Below, piece by piece: positions 23,782-34,261 of a DNA stretch of 64,000 nucleotides. Numbering within the stretch: the stretch's first letter is position 1; each line of letters begins with the position of its first letter. This DNA comes from Pristionchus mayeri. Its lineage: Eukaryota > Nematoda > Chromadorea > Rhabditida > Neodiplogasteridae. Under the pieces are notes generated by a model. The model was not told where the DNA came from and did no database searches. It saw nothing but the letters and a program-made list of their open reading frames with translations. Location: positions 35,853,215 through 35,917,214 of the forward strand of contig BTRK01000003.1 in assembly GCA_036245805.1 (NCBI GenBank), given 5' to 3'. The translations under genes were made by a program, and so were the position numbers.

Positions 23782-24860
23782 TAGAACGATATGGAGACTA
23801 GTAATCCTTGGCTTCTCCCTTAACAAATAGCTAGAGTAATTGATATTATCTTATCTAGGGCGTCGTTCTACTTTCTTGGATGTGTAGAGAAGTTTATGAA
23901 ACGGACTATGAGAATATTTCTGACGCTCCCAATATAATTATTAAGCTCGATTAATTTAGTGACACTGGATATGTCGACATATATTGCTTTGCGCATTCGT
24001 ACAATACGAATAGGTTAAGTATCAGAACGTTTTGGATATAGCAATTCTGTCTCGAATCTGAGGAAAAAAGATAAAATTCTTTCTTGGAGATGATGAGAGA
24101 ATAACTAGCGACCTTCGGTTGCTACGTGGTTCGCGGGGTTGTGTTTTAAGGATAACAATTGGACGCGACTGGCCTGCTTAAAACGTCGTAACATGCTCGT
24201 GAGGCCTTGGGCAATTCGAAAAAGTTGGGATATGGCTTCGCCCCATCCCAACTTTTTCGAATCACCCTCGGCTTCACGAGCATTTCGCAACACTTTCGCT
24301 GCGGGGAGTGAGTGCAAGTTGGGCAGATTTTACAACAGCTATGTGATATATTTCAAAACGAAGGGTTGCGAATTCGCAGATAAATTCGTTACCGTGTTCT
24401 AAGGTATGCAAATAGAAGCCTGCTTAAAACGTTGAAAAATGATCGTGAGGCAGAGGTAGCTCATAGTGTCACTGTACAAATTTGAAGGTGATATCTCAAG
24501 GGTTTCGGAGTTATTAACATAAATGTACATGCAGCCCACATGCAGCCTGGCTCAATCGATCGAGATTGTGCAAAATGAAGTTGGCCATCATGATCAGCTT
24601 CTTTGAGAACCCCATTCCACGAGTTTCCGAAAATTCGATGTACCAGACCTTGCTCGTGTCTTACACAACCGGCATCATATAATTGTTCAAATGAAAATGC
24701 ATAATGATCGCGCCGGCGTTTCCTATTTATTCTTATCATATCAGTGTTGCGCTGATCTTCCTAGCGGATATAATTATTTGTTTTGTTTTAACTTATTTGA
24801 ATACTGTGTCTTTCCTACCATTAGGCATCGCAGGCATAGGGATATGTATACATAGTCATT
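23782..24860. other. No gene recognised; contains one perfect-looking hairpin
   Basis: The one structure is an inverted repeat at 24190-24288: ATTCGAAAAAGTTGGGAT faces ATCCCAACTTTTTCGAAT around a short loop, extended by GCTCGTGAGG / CTTCACGAGC. GCCTGCTTAAAACGT precedes it and recurs at 24419. A 92-codon minus-strand frame (24461-24739) has no recognisable motif. Confidence 0.45.
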
Positions 24861-25193
24861 AGAGTGTCGAAAGTAATCGACTTGTCATTTATTTTGAAAG
24901 TGACAAGTCATTTTCCATCAATCGTTTTCCAATCGACTTGTCACAAACAACGTAAAACGACTTGTCATTTTCGAGCGCTATTGGCAAGTCGCTTCAATCT
25001 TCTAACCCCGCGCTCGCGAAGCGGTGAAATGGAATAAATTCACAGCAAATTACGAGAATTGAAATATGTTTCACTTCATTTAATTCGAAATCGACTTGTC
25101 GACTTGCCATTTTTGATTAAAATTGAGATCGACTTGTCTTAAAAAATCATTTCGACTTGTCAAAGTCGCGTGATCAGTCACTTTCGACACTCT
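24861..25193. mobile_element. Short MITE built of CGACTTGTCA repeats
   Basis: Termini AGAGTGTCGAAAGTAATCGA and CACTTTCGACACTCT face each other over 333 bp. The interior repeats CGACTTGTCA and its complement about ten times, so it can fold in many registers. Flanked by TT and AA. Non-coding. Confidence 0.75.
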
Positions 25194-27129
25194 AATAGTC
25201 ATCCAATTTATCTCATCCAATTTCTCGGACCGGATGCCACTAATTGTCAAATGGTCGCCTGTATGTCGACGACAATTGTCAGTGCAACCTATGACTAATT
25301 TCGAATATGAGCGGATGCCATGATCGACGAGCGCGAAATATTCCGACCAATATTTTGCAAATGCAGCGAAATCACAAATGTTTGTACAGGTTCTTGACGA
25401 ATTCATGAGCATTGCTGGTGTGATATTACACGGATTCTGTTTTCATATGAATACAATTAGCATTTTTTTAAAAATCTGCTGATCATTTGTATGCTATCCT
25501 ATTTGGAAATGCGAGCATTGATTTATGGAAACATTTTCAAATGAAAATTTTGTCAAGAATTCAAATAAATGTCCCGGTAGGCAGATTTGAGTTCTCATGT
25601 TGATTGCCGTTTCATAAAGCGTTCAAATGAATTCAGTTTAATGCAGTTTAATGCCCTTCATGTCCTTAAAAATAATATTCTTGCTTCTGTATGCTGCAGT
25701 TGTAATGGGACCGCCGACGTATATTTTCCCCATCAAGGATGCCCATTTAAGAGTCTGATAATTTCCTATCGTATCGTTTTAATATCGTTCGTTCGCTCCC
25801 ATTGTCGAAATAGTATTTGGATTGTAATGAACGCAATATGCGAGGCATTGTCTCGATTTCGGTGCCTTTGGATTTGATAAATTTACGAAGCCCCGCTGCG
25901 TCTTGTTCTGAAACCTTAATATTCTCAAGTTGAACATTTGTCTCGTCATGTAATGTAAATATAATGTAAATTTACGTCATGTAAATGGTTCAAATTTTAA
26001 AAAAAATATACTACACGGACAGTCGTAGAATAAATTACAACAATCAATTACTGGCTACCCTCAACACAGCTTCATTCCCTTCGGACATCATCAGTATGCA
26101 GTCGAAGGAGTCCACCAGCGAGATCGTGCACGTCATGCAAGTACTGGAATCGAAATTATGTGTGATCGTATATATCCCAATCTCGAGAGAGATTTGAGAG
26201 ATTTTTTGCTATTTCGTTCATTTATTTCGTAATAACGTTATTAAAAATTGAAATTGAATAGGCAATTAATGCCGGTTAAAATGACGAGTGAATAATGGGA
26301 CAATAGGGTCAGGGGAGATCTACTCAGGGGAACTGTTTTGACTAAAGGCCTTGCTGCTCTTGGATTAAATTTGAAATAATGTGGTTTTCGGTTGGAAATA
26401 CTATGGACATACTACTCGAATGAGATATTTGGCTACTCTCATGTCAATCGCTATTCTACGCTTCTCTAGGGACTCATTGCCTAGTTTCTTGTTGCGATCG
26501 AGAGTAGTGGGCAAGTTTTCCCAAGTAAACAGCTCATATATAAACGTCTTGTGAAGTAGTTCTGCACTTTTTCGAGTTCTTCTTCTTTAACCGTTCTTTA
26601 ATTTATTTACGGGTTGAAGACGGTGGAAGCGCTTTCTAAAATCGGTCTAATATACATTGAGTACGTTTTGAGAAGTACATATATAATTTGGTTCTTAAGG
26701 CTCTGAGGATAGTGTGACAGGCAGTTTTGCCTTTAGAGGATACGGTAGAGCAAAGGTCGGAGAATGAGAGATTTTTCTGGATAACAAAGCCGAGATCTTC
26801 CACTTTTTCTTTTTGTTCCAGAGTTATAGTTCCAATATCATATGTTCACTTTGTATTTGATCTGCTTAGGTGCATTGGGTTGCACTTACGCTCAGCAATC
26901 AGGAGTAGTAGGAGTAGTTGCCACTCTTCAGACCAGTTAACGATAGTGTCAATCCCAGCTTGTAGAGGGACAGGTGAATTTCCCTTCCTAAAGGACATAT
27001 TTTTATCTCATCTCCACATAAAAATGATTTATATGTGGACATTATACTCGTAGTGCTGTTCAAATTACTTAGATGCCGATGGACTACTGCGCGATGCCCG
27101 CCAGTGCACCAAGGTGAGCGAATTAAGAG
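25194..27129. other. No gene recognised
   Basis: Short frames only. A 110-codon minus-strand frame (25080-25412) runs into the MITE and has no family motif. I found no splice-phased exon chain. Confidence 0.45.
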
Positions 27130-27424
27130 TTAAAGAAGGAGTAACACGAAAAATTAGTTCAATCACCCACTATGAGTGTGTAACAGAAGCTGGAATCGCT
27201 ATCATGAATCACTTTATCCGAAGTTTCACATACAGGTCTGAGGCTATTTACATACGTGCAAAGTTCATTGACAGCGCAGGATTGTGGTTAGTACGTTTAT
27301 GTTTCACTCGCTTCACTTATGTTTCGCCTCTTTCTCGGGTTAATTTGGCTACAGTGTCCCATTTCGAGCGCAATATATTCGTGGTGGGACTCCATAGCAT
27401 TCATTCGTGTTACCCCTTCTTTAA
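27130..27424. mobile_element. MITE R, copy 2 (inverted relative to copy 1)
   Basis: Starts TTAAAGAAGGAGTAACACGA and ends CGTGTTACCCCTTCTTTAA. The interior is the reverse complement of the 15991-16286 copy, with scattered differences. The similar length (295 against 296 bp) shows that both are intact. Confidence 0.82.
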
Positions 27425-27628
27425 TCATGATAGCTATTTATTTAACATCTAGTAATAGCTTATCTATAAAAACGTAGACTCGCAATTGAACGATAATACA
27501 GCTAGCATTTTTGAGCCACTATTCGCCCCCGACATCTCATTTTGAGCCTGAGAGTGTTTGGTTTCGGCAACTTCTCTTGCATTTATTATTCCTCTTTTTG
27601 GGCTTCAACAAATCATATATCTTTATTA

Positions 27629-28520
27629 TTAGGTTGTCTCAAAAGTTTCTGACTATTTTCATTTTTTCATGTTTTCACCTCTCCAGTCCTTGGATGTTGA
27701 CCGATTTACTTATGGTCTTCGACCATATATAGGGGCTTGGGTTCTCTATCTAGCGCACATTATCTCAGACCTAAAGAACCCGTAAGAGTCTTGCCATATA
27801 CTCTGAAATTCAACAAGATGGACAAAGGGACTAACTTTATCAAAGGTTCAAAATTATTCGGAAAACCGTGTGAGGTTCAAATTTAATATACTCCCGTGAA
27901 GTACTCCCAATGTTATTAACGGGTCATATTTGATGTTTGTACTGTTATATCCACTTATATAAGGAACGCACAATCTGAAAACTACACTAGCTGGTATTTC
28001 ACGAAGAAGCATTATTAAATCCTGGATTTGTGTTGATCCGAGAGAGTTAATTTGCTTTTATTTGTGAAGTACTTTCGCCAATAAATATACGACTACCACT
28101 AGGAGATATTTGAACCATCCGTTAGTGAGTTTAGCTTATCGGTTTGTGGAAGTCCAACTCAAGCATTGAAATATGACATTTTCACAACCTCCCGTTCCAA
28201 GCAACTATTGATTTCCGTATTTTACGAGGATATCTGAACAATTAGTCCTTGGACTATCCCTCATTCACCAGGCAGAATCAACGTGGCAATCCTATTCGAG
28301 AATTCATCATCAGCAAAATGCGCCAAAAATAGGCATATTTCGACATTTTGGCAATAATAATTCATTTCTCACGTACCACTCACCAGAGTTTAGATTTCAA
28401 TGCACGATAGTATTACACTACCAAGACCCTAACTCATGCTAAAATGAAAATTAAAACATCCGATGGTGAGGAGAGCAAACTTGAAAAATAAAATAGTCAG
28501 ACACTTTTGAGACAACCTAA
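27629..28520. mobile_element. Non-autonomous mariner-type element
   Basis: Terminal repeats TTAGGTTGTCTCAAAAGTTT and AAACTTTTGAGACAACCTAA (the right copy has one variation), with TA at 27627-27628 and 28521-28522. The 892-bp interior is not a palindrome, and I could not find the mariner DD34D residues, so it is either an internal-deletion derivative or has acquired unrelated sequence. Confidence 0.75.
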
Positions 28521-29112
28521 TACATGAAATAAACTATATCAAGGGTAACAATAATACATAACAAGCTCAACTTTCAATACTCATTCAGGCTAAACGACGT
28601 GGTGCGCGAATGCGTCATGATTATCGTCTTAATCATAGTGATGCGTGCGCACTCAATGCACGTTCTTCGAGCTATTCAGCCGAATTGAAGTTATGAGCGA
28701 AATACGTTGGGATCAAGGGTTATTCTAGCTATTCCATTGAATTATCCATTTTAAAGAACACGTATATCCACTCGATTCCGATCATAACACTATGACAGTG
28801 CCTATCGAGTTCGTTCAATTCCATCGAGTTCTATTCTTGCTTGGTATGAGAAACAGGGAGTGTATTCTGCAAAATGAATGATGATCGCAACCTGGTGGAT
28901 GGGTGCTACAGTAATCTAATATTAGCGAGTATGAATCTCCCTTGCAGTCGGACTCGTGAGCGGTTTTCTAGTAAAGAAAAATTACTTGTGTGTGACTGCG
29001 GTGACAACATTCTCTCGATAGGTTTTCACAGAACGCTGTCTTCCTCTATCAGGAAGCGTGCATTTGGACCATTGTGGCAACAATACGAATTGTGCAAACA
29101 AATCGAAATAAC
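28521..29112. other. No gene recognised
   Basis: Intergenic sequence. A 120-codon frame from 28874 lacks any motif and runs into the hairpin repeat downstream, so I treat it as chance. Confidence 0.45.
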
Positions 29113-29201
29113 TACTAGAGTTCGAGAAATGAAACCACGGTACCTTCATTCTACACACTCTTTCGCCATTCCACCGGTCGAGAGAGTGTGTAAAATGAAG
29201 G
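29113..29201. repeat. Hairpin repeat H with ACTAGAGTTCGAG lead
   Basis: ACTAGAGTTCGAGAAAT (29113) leads into an inverted repeat: CCTTCATTCTACACACTC (29143) faces GAGTGTGTAAAATGAAGG (ending 29201). The differences between the arms are G:U-compatible in RNA. The same lead plus hairpin occurs at 31001-31088, the lead alone at 63677, and hairpins alone at 54099 and within palindrome O. Confidence 0.75.
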
Positions 29202-30399
29202 GACGGAGACCCGAAGACCCGAATTACGAACCCTAGTAACCACTAAGAAGTTGGAAACAGAAGCACACTTAGTCTTACCCCGTCTTGGGAGTGTATGTCG
29301 CGCATTTCCCGTCAAGTCCATTAATGAGGAATATTGGAAATATCCGGGATTTTTTAAACTTTTTCGGGGTGGCATATTCTGACTCAAACATCTGCAGCAA
29401 TCTGCGCCCGCCTAATCGATCAAACACCGCTCGCGCGTACCCGAACGATATCGTTCTGTCGATCTCGTTTGATAACGTTTATTGCAGCTTCAAGGGACAT
29501 CTCTTCATTCTCACCGCTCTCTCACAGGCAGGAGCTGCGCAAGCAGAATGAGCAGATTTACCATGAAACCATCATAAGTTTACTGCCCAGACAGAGAGGA
29601 AATGTGCATCTTTACTGCCAAGCGTCTCTGAGAATGGCGGGACTATCAGCAAAACTAGTCAGAACAAACTGGCAACGTAGTTTCGAGGCAATCGCAAACC
29701 GTAACTCATTATCGAAATTTCGATTGTGAAATCTCTATTCTGGACTGAGTTATGGTTCCATAAAAGCATTAAACGTTGACCCTGACGCACAGCAACGAGT
29801 GAGAGAGCACGCGACTTGAAGACAGTACTCTCCCTATTTGAAAAAAGTTTCAACCAGGCGTGTTTTTGCTGAGAATCCTGCTTTAATGCATAACTTATGT
29901 GAATTTGCGGAACACCATCATCTGAATGCGCCGATATGATGATCGATCTGTTGTTTTTGTTCAAATATTTCATGATATGAGCCGCTTGTACACATTGACT
30001 TCATGTCAGCAGCTGAGATTCTTTCCAGAAAAGTCAGTAATTTCTTCAAGTTTGGCTTATATAATATTTTATCTACGCTCGTCAGCGCAACGAAAGACGA
30101 ATAATTACTTATGCACAATGATACAAGAGAATTGACTCACGTTACTCTGAGGACGAAATACAAAATGGCTTCCAGTCTTGACTTGACATCTCGATTTGTC
30201 ACCCCCTTTATGAGCGCCTTGATCAGAAGATCGGAATGGAATCAGTGATAAGAAGGAAGCCGCGATAACCATCTGTCTCTCTCCTATTTGCGCGCTCTCT
30301 CGTTTTTCTAACTTGCCATAGAAAGTGTGCAAATGTGGAGAGAGTCAGACCATTGAATCCATAAGGCGCGATTCTCTTTTCACTCACACCACACTCGAG
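29202..30399. other. Upstream region of the lectin gene; one dispersed repeat
   Basis: No exon recognised. A frame at 29285-29729 reads through several hundred bases but has no motif. The block at 29788-29871 recurs near 62.5 kb. The last few hundred bases should contain the promoter of the lectin gene, but I see no clear TATA box. Confidence 0.45.
29788..29871 (+). repeat. Dispersed conserved block S, copy 1
   Basis: AGCAACGAGTGAGAGAGCAC then GCGACTTGA, a CTCTCC stretch, TTTCAACCAGGCG and TTTTTGCT. The same order with point differences is found at 62514-62594. The two share about three quarters of their bases by eye. Not part of any inverted repeat I can see. Origin unknown: transposon end, regulatory block or RNA gene. 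Confidence 0.5.
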
Positions 30400-33300
30400 A
30401 TGCAGAGAATAGTTCTCTTCGCAGCGATATTGCGTGAGTTGCACCCCAGTTACTTGAGTTCTCATATTGGAATTGTTTAAATATTATTTTCGGGTATGCC
30501 TTGGGCGCCCTACATAGCTCATGAGATGATCAGGATTATTCAGGGCACCTGAAACTAACTCGAAAATGGAGCAAAATGGCTGCACATTGAACTCATAAAA
30601 ACTTATTTTTTCAGAAACAGTGCTCAGCTCGTGTCCTGCCGGCTTTGAACTCGTTAGCAAGGGAGAATGCAGGGGCAAGTATGCAACAGGTATCCCTTCC
30701 ATCTTACCAGACGAAGGCAGATTATACTAGTCGATTAGATATTCACAATGTTTATTGCACCCTGCCCCCACAATCACTATTGCCTGTCTTCCTAAGTGCG
30801 AGGAGAGTCATACACGTGCCATAGCACTTAATTAATTATTCGTGTCGTGGTGCTCCGTAGATCGTAGATAATATATGCATGCAACAGTGCGCACTGATGC
30901 GACCAGTGCCCACGGCACGGCTGTTTCGAAGTGCCAAGAGATTCAAGGACAGCCAATCGAAATTCACGACGATGAAGTGAGATCTACGATTTATTAATAA
31001 CTAGAGTTCGAGAAACGATACCACGGTCTCTTCATTTTATACACTCTTTCACCGCTCGACCGGTCTAGAGAGAGAGTGTGAAATGAAGGATGCCCGAATT
31101 ATGTGAAATGAAGGATGCCCGAATTATGTGAAATGAAGGATGCCCGAATTATGAACTATATTCATAACCAGCATACACGTATTTTTCAAGCAAGAGACAT
31201 ACTGGGAGAGCAAGTATGAAGATGATAATGGGAAAATGCTCTTAGGTACGTTTTTGAAAACAAATTAACACATATGGATGGTTTACGCAGCACTATTTGT
31301 AAAGTTTAGTCATATGCTCGTGGGCTTCTTGTAATGTGAATGTAATTTATCACGCACAAAAAATGTTGTGCCAATTTTAGGAATTGGATGCAACTATACC
31401 AACAAACTTTGGGAATGGGCGGACGGCTCTGCGGTGGACTACGAGCCACGTGAAGGCTACCATCCAGGTTTAATTTGTTTCGGGCTTTTGGTTGAATGAG
31501 AACTATGACTTCATAATTCTCATCCGACCTGGCGACCATTTTCGAACCAAATATATTATTCAGATTTGAACGGAGCATGCACGACTGGATCCGCGTGGTA
31601 TTTAACTTCAAATGGATTTTGGAACCGAGGTGAGTATTTTTTAATACGTTCGGCTCCATTCTTGACTCATTTTCACATGGTATGGCCGTTCGATATTTTG
31701 TGGATACTTGGAAGCAATATTGTGTATATTTTTTTAAATATTTTTGAAAAGATCTTTTCGGGTGAAGAGGTACGGTGCCGACCGAGGCTCTCGGCTCAAT
31801 ATGCATTCCATTTTCAACGGCACTAGGTCCGCTGAGAACTATGACGTCATGCCTTTGATATATCGGCATGACGTCATAGTTCTCATCCGACGTAGTGCGG
31901 TTTCAGCACATCCACTATCAACAGAGTTGCTAAAAATTGTAGATATTTAAGACTGTGTATGGTTTTTTTAGATTGTTAAGGAAAATATTTATTTTCAAAT
32001 ATTGAACTTTTTGCTGATTTTGCCCACTTTCAAATTTACTTGATATGATGATAGCGCCCATGATGTTTCTAATTCGATACATTTTCAAAAGTACTAATAA
32101 ACGAGATTTTGCGCTATGTGGATGAATTGCGCAACCAATAATATTTAAATATTTATTAAATATTTATTTCCCAATATTGATTTTATTATTTACAGAAGCA
32201 AACTCTTCGTTTTACTTCACTGCGCAAGTTTTCTGCACCGTTCAGCTGCATCAACCAACGGGAGATGGATGTGAGACCTTCGATGATGACAATGAGGATG
32301 GAGAATGCTATCAAGTGAGTCTATCTCTCTCTATCTCTTCTAAGAAAAGGAGATACTAGGCCGGATGAAAAATATGACGTCAGGCTGCCTTTGATCTATG
32401 AAATTTGGCTTAAAGGAGGACTCTCGGCAAAGTAGCCTTATCGATAGAAGGGAGATAACACCCTTCAAAGATCATAGCGCGATCTAGGATGTGGACGAAC
32501 ATCGGTAGGATAGCTCAGTAGTAGATCAGCCGTCAAGTAATCGGAAGGTTACGGGTTTGATTCCCACCAGAGACATATTTGACAAAACTTCAACATATTT
32601 GAATTCGCGCACTTCCCTGGCCCCTCAAGCGTCCATGGCACTCAGCCAACTAATAATAACTATGTTGTGACTAGAGATATTAATGTATTTTTTTGGGATC
32701 CTTTAGTCGTTAAGAGGAGTTAGGTCATGGTTGTGAAAGGGTCCAAAGTTGAACGTTGCCGACAGTCCTCCTTTAACCTCATAGTTCTCATCCGACCTAG
32801 TGCAGATATTAGCCCCGGCGCGAAGCGCCCATGGTTAATTGAGCATTTGATTCTATGCAGATTTTAAGCTACATAGAATCAAATATTAAAATATTATTCA
32901 CGATGATCAAGATCACTCGATTATTTCTCCTTGCTGATAAATTATTCAAATTTATATTGAGGTCCGGGGCAATGCTCAAACCTGGCAAGATGCTCAGACA
33001 ACCTGCCGAAATCTTGGAGCAAGTGTGGCATCCATTCATAATTCCCAGGTATCATCAACAACAATACAATAATAATAACAACAACAACAGCAATAATAAT
33101 ACTACCATATTATGAACGTACTCTCAGGAAAACGCATTCATTCGCCGATTGGCAGCGTCTGCCGGAGCTGTAAACGGTATTTACATTGGTGCAACATCGT
33201 CAGGAAATACATTCAGTTGGATCGATGGCTCTCCTTGGGATTATAAAAACTTTTATCCAGGTAGCTAATTAATATGAATTGCTGAAAAGTTCATTTAAAA

Positions 33301-34261
33301 AAATTACACAAATAACTGTGATAAGGATTGGCTGTGTCTGGACTCGCCCCGAGGCAAAAATGACGAATATCTCCAAATATATTATTAGCGGCATTCTAGG
33401 ATTTCCAATCACCGGAAAAGGCGAGTGCCTTGCAATGGACACCCTTTCGAACTCCGGAGAGTGGATGAACATGGACTGCGGATCGAGATTGGGTGTGGCA
33501 TGTGCAAAGACAGGTCAGAAATGAGTGATAACAAATTTGGCAAGACTAGTGAGAAACAATTAGCATTTTTTTAAAAAAAACACAACTGTCCTTCAATTGT
33601 AGTGATGCATTTACGGATGTATATGATCACATAAACATATCAACACTTCAGCCGAACCACGTCACACGTGCACGTCCGGACCGTGGAAGGAGGGCGAAAT
33701 TGTACGCATTTTGTTTCATTCTTTTCGAAAATAAGTGGCAAATTCCTAGATGTACACACCCGGATATCCATACGACGCCTCGGAGCCTTGTGATTACTTC
33801 CTTTCGGTATCAGCCGGGAAGAAAGTCCGGGTGGAGGTACAAAAACACCGCTTTTACACTTTTACGTAAAAAAGCTTTTACGTAAAAAATGGATTTTCAG
33901 GTTCTCCTACTTGAGGCCAATGCCTGCTGTGACCATCTGATTCTGGTGGATGATGTGCTTGGCGGAAATCTCGTTGCAAAGTTGTCAAGTGTTTAATCAA
34001 AATTTCGAAATCATTTTTCCAGCTTGACCGGAGAAATTTCGAATCAATATTATACGACGGAATCCTCCAACTTCATGAGGGTGTCTTGGGTTCCGAACGG
34101 AGGAGTGAATGTCCGAGGAGCTATGGTTAGTGAATTTGATGTTTGAATTTTGCGAAAGCGTCTCTTTATTCTGTGCACTCTCTCTCTCTCGCGATGAGAG
34201 AGTGATTAGAAAAAAATGTTTATTGAAATACAAATTTCAGTTCTCGTTCGCAGCTGTCTAA
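30400..34261 (+). CDS. Secreted C-type lectin: two CTLDs plus CUB domain
   Basis: Fifteen exons join in phase to 399 aa: 30400-30433, 30615-30689, 30888-30976, 31191-31245, 31381-31467, 31564-31629, 32196-32314, 32962-33048, 33128-33260, 33400-33513, 33652-33701, 33750-33836, 33901-33980, 34023-34125 and 34241-34261. The signal peptide starts MQRIVLFAAI. CTLD1 opens SSCPAGFELVSKGECRGKY and includes LWEWADGS. CTLD2 opens DGCETFDDDNEDGECYQ, with SWIDGSPW and the closing WMNMDCGSRLGVACAK. The CUB opens CTSGPWKEGEI and ends VRGAMFSFAAV. Nematode members of this architecture are secreted and often respond to bacteria; that role is inference. The sugar-binding EPN/QPD triplets are not obvious, so glycan binding is uncertain. 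Transposons sit in introns 3, 6 and 7. Confidence 0.9.
31001..31152. repeat. Hairpin repeat H plus a 3 x 25-bp tandem repeat, lectin intron 3
   Basis: ACTAGAGTTCGAGAAACGA leads to CTTCATTTTATACACTC facing GAGAGTGTGAAATGAAG. The right arm then merges into three exact 25-bp tandem units, each containing GAAATGAAGGATGCCCG (31078-31152). It lies between the third and fourth exons of the lectin gene. Confidence 0.8.
31819..31905. mobile_element. Minimal foldback with element Q termini, lectin intron 6
   Basis: GGCACTAGGTCCGCTGAGAA and the inverse TTCTCATCCGACGTAGTGC face each other around ATGACGTCATGCC / GGCATGACGTCAT, leaving almost no interior. The termini match the ends of the 2.4 kb element Q at 55.2-57.6 kb, so this looks like an extreme internal-deletion derivative. 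Confidence 0.7.
32410..32775 (+). mobile_element. TIR element T1 with tRNA-like core
   Basis: The ends TTAAAGGAGGACTCTCGGCA and TGCCGACAGTCCTCCTTTAA are mirrored. The core carries tRNA A- and B-box-like sequence. A second member (T2, 47353-47723, 371 bp) shares termini, the GATCNTAGCNCGANNTAGGA block before the tRNA part, and the TTTGAATTC...GCAC...CCCTTCAAGC-type block after it. Two independent copies with mirrored ends and the same interior order show a real mobile family. Confidence 0.75.
32503..32570 (+). tRNA. tRNA-like sequence inside T1 (degenerate)
   Basis: TAGCTCAGTAGTAGATCAGC fits a D arm with the A box, and GGGTTTGATTCCC fits the T arm with the B box, spaced as in tRNA; the sequence ends ...CCCACCA. 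The acceptor stem does not pair and the T stem is imperfect, so a functional tRNA is unlikely. It could still serve as an internal RNA polymerase III promoter. Confidence 0.5.

Larger units (their letters stand above)
32355..32800. mobile_element. Q-type TIR element carrying a nested tRNA-cored element, lectin intron 7
   Basis: CTAGGCCGGATGAAAAATAT on the left and ATAGTTCTCATCCGACCTAG on the right are Q-type termini. Nearly all the interior is the 366-bp tRNA-cored element T1, leaving about 80 bp of the host element. The intron lies between the CTLD1 and CTLD2 halves of the lectin gene. Confidence 0.65.

Noticed and set aside
24861..25193. CRISPR-like array of CGACTTGTCA repeats
   Set aside because: Repeats occur in both orientations within mirrored ends and have no regular spacers; this is a eukaryotic MITE.
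28874..29236. 120-codon open frame
   Set aside because: No motif; its end is made of hairpin repeat H.
29285..29729. Overlapping frames suggesting an exon upstream of the lectin gene
   Set aside because: No recognisable domain and no phase-compatible partner exon.
31306..31869. 187-codon minus-strand frame
   Set aside because: It lies opposite the lectin exons 31381-31467 and 31564-31629, which have clear C-type lectin motifs and splice sites; the antisense frame has no motif.
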